Below, one piece after another: positions 1-5,064 of a stretch of DNA of 5,064 nucleotides. Under the pieces are notes generated by a model, which saw only the letters and a list, made by a program, of their open reading frames with translations, ran no database searches and was not told where the DNA came from. The stretch is taken from NCBI GenBank assembly GCA_029821235.1, contig JALGTT010000241.1, forward strand, positions 1 to 5,064, written 5' to 3'. A program made the translations under genes and the position numbers. The stretch is from Candidatus Hebobacteria bacterium (GTDB lineage Bacteria; Armatimonadota; Hebobacteria; Hebobacterales; Hebobacteraceae). Positions within the stretch are counted from its first letter, which is position 1; each line of letters starts with the position of its first letter.

Positions 1-167
1 CTCTCCCGCCCTTTCGGCTTCTATTTCGGGGGGCAGCATGGATGCATTGGAGGGTGGAACTGTGGAATAACTCTGGCTGGAAGCCGTCGGAACTGGAATC
101 AGTGGGCGCCGAAGCGTTTCGGGGCCGCTAATCTCGCGTCTGAGAAAGCCGCGCTGGGAGGACTTGA
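1..167. other. 5' flank, no supported gene
   Basis: No complete gene is visible here. All three forward frames are open from the window edge for some distance, closing at a TAA at 68-70, a TAA at 129-131 and a TGA at 181-183. Any of them could be the tail of an upstream gene, but none of the short peptides is recognisable and third-position base bias does not single one out. The only element I can support is the ribosome binding site of exbB at its right end. I found no convincing sigma70-type promoter, so the operon may begin further upstream. Confidence 0.4.
156..162 (+). promoter_or_regulatory. Ribosome binding site of exbB
   Basis: GGGAGGA lies 5 bases before the GTG at 168. It is a near-ideal anti-16S match and decides that GTG as the exbB start, since no in-frame ATG gives a full first membrane segment. 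Confidence 0.75.
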
Positions 168-824
168 GTGCTTGAGGTTCTGAACACACTCTCCAAGGGC
201 GGATTGGTGATGATTCCGCTCGCGGTCTGTTCGCTGCTGGCGCTGGCCGTCATCATCGAGCGCTACCTGGTGCTTCGCCGCGCAGACGAGGGCGGGGAGG
301 AACTCATCGGGCAGATTCGGCGCGCCCTGCGGGAGGGCGACGGCCTGGAGGCCCTCGGCAGGTGCGAGCAGACGAAGAGCGTGGTCGCCAGTGTGCTGGC
401 GGCCGGGCTGCGGGCCCATCTCCGCGGCATGCCGGTGAGCGAGACCATGGAGGAGCAGACGCTCGCCGATCAGCGAATCCTCAACCGTCGGCTCACGGTG
501 CTGGATACTATCGTCACCCTCGCTCCCCTGCTCGGTCTGCTGGGCACCGTGCTGGGGATGATCTCTTCGTTCAACATCATCTCGGTGAGCGGCACCAGCC
601 ATCCGGCGGGCATCACCGGGGGAGTGGCGGAGGCGCTGATCGCCACCGCCACCGGATTGACCATCGCCATCTTCAGCCTGGTGGGATACAACTGGTGCCG
701 CGACCGGGTGCGTCAGATAATGGATGAAGTGGAGCTGCGCGCCACCCAACTGGAGAACCTGCTGGCCGAGATCTCTCAGCCTCAGCACGCACCGGCGCGC
801 GAGGAGGTCACCGTTGCGCATTAG
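168..824 (+). CDS. exbB: ExbB/TolQ/MotA-family proton channel subunit
   Basis: Inner-membrane subunit of the TonB energy-transducing motor. In this family a pentamer of ExbB surrounds ExbD helices and forms the proton path that powers TonB. The protein is 218 aa, normal for ExbB. Three membrane segments are visible: about residues 13-37, 111-133 and 153-175, separated by the large cytoplasmic loop typical of the family. The second segment carries the signature LLGLLGTVLGM (121-131). The third has EALIATATGLTIAI (155-168), with the threonines at 160 and 162 that line the channel in relatives. The short N-terminus before the first helix favours ExbB over TolQ only weakly. The following exbD and tonB, and a downstream TonB-dependent receptor instead of tolA/tolB/pal, make ExbB the better name. 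The start is GTG with a good Shine-Dalgarno. Its last 11 bases overlap exbD, implying translational coupling. Confidence 0.93.
   Translation: MLEVLNTLSKGGLVMIPLAVCSLLALAVIIERYLVLRRADEGGEELIGQIRRALREGDGLEALGRCEQTKSVVASVLAAGLRAHLRGMPVSETMEEQTLADQRILNRRLTVLDTIVTLAPLLGLLGTVLGMISSFNIISVSGTSHPAGITGGVAEALIATATGLTIAIFSLVGYNWCRDRVRQIMDEVELRATQLENLLAEISQPQHAPAREEVTVAH
801..807 (+). promoter_or_regulatory. Ribosome binding site of exbD inside exbB
   Basis: GAGGAGG sits within the last codons of exbB, 6 bases before the TTG at 814. It fixes that TTG as the exbD start and places exbD initiation within the region cleared by ribosomes finishing exbB. Confidence 0.7.
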
Positions 825-1245
825 CCGCCCGCCCGCGCAGAAGGCCCGTATCGAACTCATCCCCATGATCGACACCATGGCCTTCCTGCTCATCTTCTTC
901 ATGATCGCTTCCCTCGCCATGAGCAGGCAGCAGGGCATGCCGGTCAATCTGCCCAGGGCGGAGGCGGCCGCGCCGCAGACCTGGGGGGACCGCGCGCTGG
1001 TGGTGACAATTACGCGGGAGGGGAAGTTATACTTGAATAGGGAGGCCATCCGGCTTCACGAACTCAGGCCCGCAGTGGAGGCGCGGCTGGCCGCCAAGCC
1101 CAATACCATCGTGGTGATCAACGCGGACGAGGGCCTGCGCCATGGAGCGGTGATGCGAGTGATGGACCTGGTCAAACAGGCGGGGGCGCAGCAGATGGCG
1201 ATCGCCACCAAGTATCCGGAAGACGCGCCGGAGGCGGCCCCGTGA
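814..1245 (+). CDS. exbD: ExbD/TolR-family motor subunit
   Basis: Single-pass inner-membrane partner of ExbB. Its helix sits inside the ExbB pentamer and its periplasmic domain contacts TonB. With a TTG start at 814 it is 143 aa, the usual ExbD length. The N-terminus RIELIPMIDTMAFLLIFFMI (12-31) holds the membrane helix and the invariant proton-carrying aspartate, here Asp20 (Asp25 of E. coli ExbD). It is followed by VNLP (44-47), a common family motif at the start of the periplasmic domain. The periplasmic part (about 59-133) ends in an alternating helix/strand pattern (VVINADEGLRHGAVMRVMDL) typical of ExbD/TolR. The frame is open further upstream, to 724, but that extension only reads exbB out of frame, has no Shine-Dalgarno and would precede the conserved N-terminus with junk. 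The gene overlaps exbB by 11 bases and tonB by 4 (GTGA). Confidence 0.92.
   Translation: MRISRPPAQKARIELIPMIDTMAFLLIFFMIASLAMSRQQGMPVNLPRAEAAAPQTWGDRALVVTITREGKLYLNREAIRLHELRPAVEARLAAKPNTIVVINADEGLRHGAVMRVMDLVKQAGAQQMAIATKYPEDAPEAAP
1230..1234 (+). promoter_or_regulatory. Ribosome binding site of tonB
   Basis: GGAGG lies 7 bases before the GTG at 1242, inside the 3' end of exbD. It supports a coupled start at the GTGA overlap with the exbD stop. Confidence 0.65.
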
Positions 1246-2105
1246 GGAATGCCCTGGACCGCTATCTCCTGTGGGGATTCATGGGGGCGATCGTGGTCCA
1301 CACCGGCGCGCTGGCGGCCGGCAGCCGCCTGTCCGCCGTTCGCCCCGGCAACGATTCCCTGGAGCAGATCCAGGTGTTCGACAGCCGCGCGCCCATGGTG
1401 GTCTCTCCGGTGGCCCTGGTGGAGTGGCCCGCCGCGGAACCCGAACCTGAGGCGACGACCCTGGTGAGCCCGGAGCCGCCGCCCGAGATGGTGGTGGAGC
1501 CGGTCACCAGGCCTTCGCCGCCCAAGCCGCCGGCCCAGAATCGAAAGTCGGACCCGAAGGTCTCGTCCCGCACCCCCCGACCAGATCCGCCCGACTTGTC
1601 TCCCACGCCGGATGTCCCTCCCGCTCCTTCTCCCCCGGCACCGCAGCAGACGCCTGCACAGTCTCCGGGTGGCAGCAAAGCCCCTGGGCCCGCGGACCGC
1701 GGTGACGGGGGATCCGTGGACCTCGGCTCCCCCAGCCCGAACGGGGATCTGATCGGTCTTCCCTCCGGCGGGACTCCGCCGGGCAGCCTTCCCGGTGTGG
1801 GCGGTGGATCGGGGCCCGGCACCGCCTCCGGCGATGAGCCCGGCTCCGGCACCGGAAGCGGTGACGGAACCGGCCGCGGTCAGGGGGACGGGTCCGGGGA
1901 CGGCGCGAGCGCGGGCGGCGGATCGCCCGCGGGCGGGGGCGGGTTCATCTCCCGGGTGGCCGACCGCAAGCAGCCGGAGGTGATCTACCGGGGCACTCTC
2001 TCCTATCCTCCCGCCGCGGTCGAGGAGGGAGTGGAGGGCACGGTCAAACTCAAGGTGCTGGTGACGCCGTGCAGGACGGGAAGCCGCGCCGCGTGTTCAG
2101 TATAG
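1242..2105 (+). CDS. tonB: TonB-family protein with truncated, frameshifted C-terminus
   Basis: Periplasm-spanning transducer that links ExbB/ExbD to outer-membrane receptors. Visible parts in order: a cytoplasmic stub; one membrane anchor (about residues 9-27) with a histidine at position 20, where E. coli TonB has its essential His20; a proline-rich rod (about 64-150, with SPPKPP and PDPPD-type repeats); a long Gly/Ser/Asp linker (about 152-235); and the start of the C-terminal TonB domain from about 244, including the family hallmark YPPAAVEEGVEGTVKLKVLV (255-274). After residue 275 similarity stops abruptly. The frame continues as CRTGSRAACSV and ends at a TAG. A normal domain would need roughly 60 more residues in sequence. 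The missing final strand is present in another frame just downstream (see the next entry). As written, the protein lacks the helix and last strands that bind the receptor's TonB box, so it is probably non-functional. The start is GTG, overlapping exbD by 4 bases. Confidence 0.85.
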   Translation: MRNALDRYLLWGFMGAIVVHTGALAAGSRLSAVRPGNDSLEQIQVFDSRAPMVVSPVALVEWPAAEPEPEATTLVSPEPPPEMVVEPVTRPSPPKPPAQNRKSDPKVSSRTPRPDPPDLSPTPDVPPAPSPPAPQQTPAQSPGGSKAPGPADRGDGGSVDLGSPSPNGDLIGLPSGGTPPGSLPGVGGGSGPGTASGDEPGSGTGSGDGTGRGQGDGSGDGASAGGGSPAGGGGFISRVADRKQPEVIYRGTLSYPPAAVEEGVEGTVKLKVLVTPCRTGSRAACSV

Positions 2106-2131
2106 CGACAGTTGTGTTCGAGTTGCGCTAG
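2066..2131 (+). pseudogene. Orphan out-of-frame 3' end of tonB
   Basis: Read in the frame starting at 2066, the bases that overlap and follow the broken tonB encode AVQDGKP, then RRVFSIATVVFELR, then a TAG at 2129-2131. This matches the very end of canonical TonB C-terminal domains, where a 'PA-x-x-DGKP' turn precedes a last strand ending in V-x-F-x-L-R and the natural stop. The upstream frame supplies the first part of the same domain up to about base 2066. The central portion, about 35 codons including the helix and the 'W-R-F/Y-x-P' region, is absent. The frame relation implies a net loss of 3n+1 bases. The family match is from memory of TonB domains. The deletion is an inference and could be an assembly or sequencing artefact. 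Confidence 0.7.
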
Positions 2132-2136
2132 GTGGA
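2122..2136 (+). repeat. Direct repeat copy 1, GTTGCGCTAGGTGGA
   Basis: Fifteen-base element that includes the ancestral tonB stop codon. It recurs with one mismatch at 2238-2252, 116 bases later. Function unknown. Confidence 0.5.
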
Positions 2137-2137
2137 A

Positions 2138-2156
2138 TTGCCAGCATACATGGCAA
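2138..2156. repeat. 19-base inverted repeat TTGCCA-N7-TGGCAA
   Basis: Perfect 6-base arms around a 7-base centre, directly after the ancestral tonB stop. The arm length and symmetry fit an operator for a dimeric regulator at least as well as an RNA hairpin. No regulator family can be assigned. Confidence 0.45.
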
Positions 2157-2190
2157 ACCGCCAGAGTATGGTACATTACAGTAGGCAAAA

Positions 2191-2210
2191 CGAGACCGGT
2201 ATCGGCCTCG
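2191..2210. repeat. Imperfect hairpin, CGAGACCG-GTAT-CGGCCTCG
   Basis: Eight-base arms with a single A/C mismatch and a 4-base loop. It would form a compact RNA stem. It has no T-run after it, so it is not an intrinsic terminator. Confidence 0.4.
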
Positions 2211-2227
2211 GATTATGACACGGGGAC

Positions 2228-2264
2228 AGGGCTGCGCGTTGCGCTAGGCGGACAACACAGCCCT
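2228..2264 (+). other. Long compound hairpin, possible terminator or leader stem
   Basis: AGGGCTG (2228-2234) pairs with CAGCCCT (2258-2264). Inside it GTTGCGC (2238-2244) pairs with GCG (2248-2250) and CAAC (2253-2256) around a TAG loop with a GA bulge, giving about 14 base pairs in all. Only TT follows the stem before GG, so it is at best a weak rho-independent terminator for the exbB-exbD-tonB operon. A structured-leader role is equally possible. Confidence 0.4.
2238..2252 (+). repeat. Direct repeat copy 2, GTTGCGCTAGGCGGA
   Basis: Matches the copy at 2122-2136 in 14 of 15 bases. Here it forms the apical part of the 2228-2264 hairpin, whereas the first copy lacks the matching CAAC arm. 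Confidence 0.5.
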
Positions 2265-2319
2265 TTGGAGAATGACGAGATAGCGCTCGCCAGCGAAGGG
2301 GCGGCCAAAGCGTGAGCCG

Positions 2320-2342
2320 GATCTGCTGTTTGAGGGCAGATC
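2320..2342. repeat. Hairpin GATCTGC-N9-GCAGATC
   Basis: Perfect 7-base arms around a 9-base loop (TGTTTGAGG). It is followed by a GC-rich stretch with no T-run, so it is not a standard terminator. Confidence 0.45.
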
Positions 2343-2449
2343 GCCCGCGCGCTTTCTCCCCAACCGTGGACAGCAGGCGTTCGCTCGTCTGTACTTGGTG
2401 AGGACAATTTCATAGCAATAGCTGGGGAAATGCAATAGTCGAGAATCGT

Positions 2450-2456
2450 GAAGGAG
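2450..2456 (+). promoter_or_regulatory. Ribosome binding site of the receptor
   Basis: GAAGGAG lies 8 bases before the GTG at 2465. It overlaps the upstream in-frame GTG at 2456, which therefore cannot be the start it serves. Confidence 0.75.
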
Positions 2457-2464
2457 TGATCATC

Positions 2465-5026
2465 GTGAGGGCAACCCAGTGGCAGAGCGTAGTAGTGACC
2501 GCCGTGCTGGTGCTCGTCGCGGGCACCGCGTGGGGGGCAGTGACCGGCACCATCTCGGGTGTGGTCGGGGACTCTCAGACGCGCGAGGTCCTGGCGGGGG
2601 CGAACGTCTCCGTGCTGGGAACGGACCTTTCCACCGTGACCGACGCGCAGGGGCGTTTTTCCATCACCAACGTGCCACCGGGCACTTACACGGTGGCGGT
2701 GGACCTGGTGGGCTACACCACCGCCCACGTTACCGGGGTGGTGGTGACCCAGGACCAGGCCAGCGCCCTCGAGGTGGCCCTGGAGCCGAAGATCGAGGAG
2801 GCGGCCGGGGCGGAGGTGAAGGTTACGGCAGCGCGCGTCAGGGTCCGCAGTGATGTTACGGCTTCGGTCTATGTCACCACGGCCACCGACGAGCAGATGA
2901 CCCTCTCCCAGCCCAACGACCGGTATCAGTTCCCGGGGCTGGTGTTCTCGCAGCCGGGGGTCGTGCCCGACAACACTTTCTACCCGCACGTGCGGGGGGC
3001 GCGCGTCAACCAGGTGGGCTACCTGTTGGACGGCATCCCCATCACGGACCCGAACTCCAATGTCTTCGCCACCAACATCGTCTCCATCGGCCTGGACCGG
3101 TTGGAGTTGTTCACCGGCGGCTATCCGGCCGAGTACGGCGGGTTCACGGGCGGGATCATCAACCAGGTGGTGAAGCGGGGCGACCAGATGCGCGGGGCCC
3201 TGGTGGACGTGGGGGCGGGGACGCCCTACGACTTCGGCGGCCTGCTGTTGGAGACCGGCGAGGTGGACGGTCGGGCGAACTGGTATTTCGGAATGTACTC
3301 GTGGCACACCCGCTTCAACGACAACTTGTTCACCTCCGAGGCGCCGACCGTATCCGACCACATCGCCAAGGTCATCTACGACGCCGGCGCGAGGGACAAG
3401 GTAACCGTGCTCGCCCACCACGGGTATGCCCGGTATCTCTTCCCGTTCGAGCGAATGTTCACTTTCGACCCCGACACGGCCACGTGGAGCGGCGCGTCGG
3501 GAGACGACTACGGCCGGCAGGGCGATGACCTGCAGTCCATCGCGCTCAACCACACCCTCAGCCCGACCGCCTTCTGGACGCTGCGCCTGTCGCGAATGAA
3601 GCATTTCCTGGAGTTGGAACTGGGCGACCCGGGCAACGCGTTCTGGCAGCGCCGTAATGAGCGGATGTTCATCGCCCAGTTCGACTATCAGCGCCAGGTC
3701 GGACCGCACCGGCTGGCGGCCGGCATCTGGCAGATCAACAGCGAGAACCGATCCCGCTACAGCGTCTTCGGCACCCAGTACAGCCCGTTCGGCCTGCTGG
3801 ACTCGGTGGCCGACAACGATACCCGCAACCTCCAGGCCTATGTGGAGGACAAGGTGCAGGTAACCGACGACCTGGTGCTCAGCCTCGGGCTCCGGCGGGA
3901 CAAGATGACCTATCAGCGGCCCGCCGCCGGGGACCTCGATGTGAGCGAGAGCAGCGCCCGCGCCGGCCTCACCTATACCGCCTCCCCGCGGTTCCTGGTG
4001 AGGGCCTCCGCCGGGCAGTACGTGGAGTTCCCGCGGGCCAACCTGATCGCCGCGCAGTATCTGCCCCACGAGACGGAGAACCCGATGTTCGAGGGCTGGG
4101 GGTGGACCTGGGATATGCTCATGTTCCCGGACTTCCCCGTCCGCCCGCAGGTGGATCGGGCGCGGGACGTCGGCTTCGAGTGGAAGGCCGACGAGGCCAC
4201 CCTGGTGACCGCCACCTACTTCCATCGCGACAGCAACCAGATGACACAGCGCTGGCACGGCGTGGTCTGGGATGACAGCACTCCCATCCCCTCCTACGAT
4301 CCCGCCAACTTCGACCCCGACGCGCCGGTGTGGTTCGCGGGGACCGGCACCGCCACCACCCGCGGCCTGGAGTTGAAGGTCGATCGCCGGCTCGCCAATA
4401 ACCTCCGCGGATGGCTGTCGTATACCTATATGGATGCGAAGGCCACCAGCAATCAGGACAACCTGTATCCCTTCGGCTACGGCTTCCTCAACCGGACCGA
4501 TCCCGCCGCGCTGGCGCAGGAGTTCCCGGTGGACTGGAACCAGAAGCGCACCATCGCCCTCGCCCTCCGGTGGAAGACCGGCAAACTCACGGTGAACCCG
4601 TGGGTCTTCATGGGCAGCGGCTTTCCCTACGGGCAGAGCGGACTGGATGTGGGCGGCAGCGACCCGGCCCATGTGCCGAACCCGAACTACGATCCGGGCG
4701 ATCCCGCGAGCCCGGAGGAGTTGGTGGTGCCGGAGAACTACGTCAACCCGGCCGATCCCGCGCAGGGGTTCATCACCCCCAACTCGCTCAAGACCGGCAA
4801 GAACCTCACCGTGAGCCTCAACCTGTCCTATCAGGTGCAGCCCGAGTGTGAGGTGTATGTCCAGATCTATAACCTCTTCGCGCGCGATGACGAGACCAGC
4901 CGGGTGATCTTCCACCCCAGGACGGGCGCGCTTCTCGGCAACATCGAGGGCGACAATATCTACTACATTCCCTTCTCCCGCACCCCGCCGCGCTTCATCG
5001 CCTTCGGGGTGAGACAGAAGTTCTGA
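2465..5026 (+). CDS. TonB-dependent outer-membrane receptor with N-terminal regulatory-like domain
   Basis: Outer-membrane active transporter of 853 aa, normal for the family. With the GTG at 2465, a signal peptide covers about residues 1-24 (hydrophobic VVVTAVLVLVAG, cleavage near AWG/AV). A carboxypeptidase-regulatory-like beta-sandwich follows at 27-108 (SGVVGDSQTREVLAGANVSV, TDAQGRFSITNVPPGTY). EVKVTA at 117-122 is a good TonB-box candidate. The plug domain spans about 130-238, with HVRGARVNQVGYLLDGIPIT (175-194) and GGYPAEYGGFTGGIINQVVK (218-237). The remainder is the 22-strand-type barrel: SGFPYG in its late part, a Pro/Asp-rich probable surface loop near 737-765, a YNLF motif near the end, and a C-terminal phenylalanine as expected for BAM-assembled barrels. 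The substrate is unknown; nothing points specifically to siderophore, B12 or glycan. It is encoded downstream of exbB-exbD-tonB, separated by a 333-base leader, so it may have its own promoter. It needs a working TonB, which the adjacent gene may not provide. Confidence 0.93.
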   Translation: MRATQWQSVVVTAVLVLVAGTAWGAVTGTISGVVGDSQTREVLAGANVSVLGTDLSTVTDAQGRFSITNVPPGTYTVAVDLVGYTTAHVTGVVVTQDQASALEVALEPKIEEAAGAEVKVTAARVRVRSDVTASVYVTTATDEQMTLSQPNDRYQFPGLVFSQPGVVPDNTFYPHVRGARVNQVGYLLDGIPITDPNSNVFATNIVSIGLDRLELFTGGYPAEYGGFTGGIINQVVKRGDQMRGALVDVGAGTPYDFGGLLLETGEVDGRANWYFGMYSWHTRFNDNLFTSEAPTVSDHIAKVIYDAGARDKVTVLAHHGYARYLFPFERMFTFDPDTATWSGASGDDYGRQGDDLQSIALNHTLSPTAFWTLRLSRMKHFLELELGDPGNAFWQRRNERMFIAQFDYQRQVGPHRLAAGIWQINSENRSRYSVFGTQYSPFGLLDSVADNDTRNLQAYVEDKVQVTDDLVLSLGLRRDKMTYQRPAAGDLDVSESSARAGLTYTASPRFLVRASAGQYVEFPRANLIAAQYLPHETENPMFEGWGWTWDMLMFPDFPVRPQVDRARDVGFEWKADEATLVTATYFHRDSNQMTQRWHGVVWDDSTPIPSYDPANFDPDAPVWFAGTGTATTRGLELKVDRRLANNLRGWLSYTYMDAKATSNQDNLYPFGYGFLNRTDPAALAQEFPVDWNQKRTIALALRWKTGKLTVNPWVFMGSGFPYGQSGLDVGGSDPAHVPNPNYDPGDPASPEELVVPENYVNPADPAQGFITPNSLKTGKNLTVSLNLSYQVQPECEVYVQIYNLFARDDETSRVIFHPRTGALLGNIEGDNIYYIPFSRTPPRFIAFGVRQKF

Positions 5027-5064
5027 GGCTCGCCGCGCACGTGAATCACGAAACCAAAGGGGTC

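Larger units (their letters stand above)
2132..2464 (+). promoter_or_regulatory. Non-coding, hairpin-rich leader before the receptor
   Basis: About 330 bases without a credible gene lie between the tonB remnant and the receptor. The only short open frame (2112-2315) starts at an unsupported TTG, has no Shine-Dalgarno and reads unlike a protein. The base composition is less GC-biased than the flanking genes, especially at 2395-2445. The stretch contains four inverted repeats able to form hairpins (2138-2156, 2191-2210, 2228-2264, 2320-2342) and a possible pairing of CTTTGG (2263-2268) with CCAAAG (2305-2310). I looked for hallmarks of cobalamin, TPP and c-di-GMP riboswitches and did not find them. 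It most likely holds the end of the upstream operon and the receptor's promoter and 5' untranslated region, but no promoter hexamer pair is convincing. Confidence 0.5.

Noticed and set aside
99..1049. A 316-codon minus-strand open frame opposite exbB and exbD
   Set aside because: Same antisense artefact of GC-rich coding DNA. The plus strand carries two well-supported motor subunits.
1262..1852. A minus-strand Gly/Ser-rich open frame opposite tonB
   Set aside because: It is the antisense shadow of the proline/glycine low-complexity linker and has no independent support.
2138..2172. Possible promoter with TTGCCA as -35 and TATGGT as -10
   Set aside because: The spacing is 23 bases, far from the usual 17, and no better -10 lies at the right distance.
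2112..2315. A 67-codon plus-strand open frame in the leader
   Set aside because: TTG start without a Shine-Dalgarno, unprotein-like composition, and it runs through several hairpins and the tonB remnant.
2311..2330. A stretch loosely resembling a B12 box (GAGCCGGATCTGCTG)
   Set aside because: It lacks the full consensus, and no other conserved cobalamin riboswitch core segment is present upstream. The match is better explained by the 2320-2342 hairpin.
2213..4915. A very long (900-codon) open frame on the minus strand opposite the receptor
   Set aside because: It is a mirror of the strongly GC-biased receptor gene. Its translation is rich in H, R, G and V with no recognisable domain, while the plus strand encodes a clear TonB-dependent receptor.
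5040..5050. Palindrome CGTGA-A-TCACG after the receptor stop
   Set aside because: Only 5-base arms with a 1-base centre. It cannot form a hairpin, has no T-run, and is readily expected by chance.
5041..5064. Possible start of a next gene at GTG 5041, or AAAGGGG (5056-5062) as the Shine-Dalgarno of a gene beyond the window
   Set aside because: Only eight codons are visible, the candidate ribosome binding site for 5041 is 12 bases away, and the two readings are mutually exclusive. Nothing can be called.

Overview
The window is a GC-rich piece of a diderm (Gram-negative-type) bacterial genome. It carries a TonB energy-transduction operon followed, on the same strand, by an outer-membrane TonB-dependent receptor. 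The two-membrane architecture is clear: an inner-membrane proton channel, a periplasm-spanning linker protein and an outer-membrane beta-barrel with a signal peptide. The lineage cannot be fixed from the sequence. A receptor with an N-terminal carboxypeptidase-regulatory-like domain is common in Bacteroidota, Acidobacteriota, Gemmatimonadota and several candidate phyla, and the high GC argues against typical Bacteroidota.

Layout: 1-167 is a short 5' stretch with no gene I can support. exbB (168-824), exbD (814-1245) and tonB (1242-2105) form a tightly overlapping operon with 11-base and 4-base overlaps. Bases 2106-2464 are non-coding; they hold the orphaned tail of tonB and then at least four hairpin-capable inverted repeats and a 15-base near-perfect direct repeat. 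The receptor runs 2465-5026, and 38 bases remain after it. All four genes start with GTG or TTG, and each has a purine-rich Shine-Dalgarno at good spacing.

How the parts work together: ExbB and ExbD convert the proton gradient into motion of TonB. TonB reaches across the periplasm and pulls on the plug of a receptor to import a scarce, bulky substrate. The receptor here is the obvious client, but its substrate cannot be read from the sequence.

The most notable observation is that tonB looks broken. Its reading frame enters a normal TonB C-terminal domain, then shifts frame and stops. The last ~20 residues of a canonical TonB domain lie immediately downstream in another frame, and the ~35 residues expected between the two halves are missing. 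This fits an internal deletion of about 100 bases (of length 3n+1), or an assembly error of the same form. The second point of interest is the structured non-coding leader before the receptor, which matches no riboswitch class I could recognise. I see no clearly new multi-gene system.
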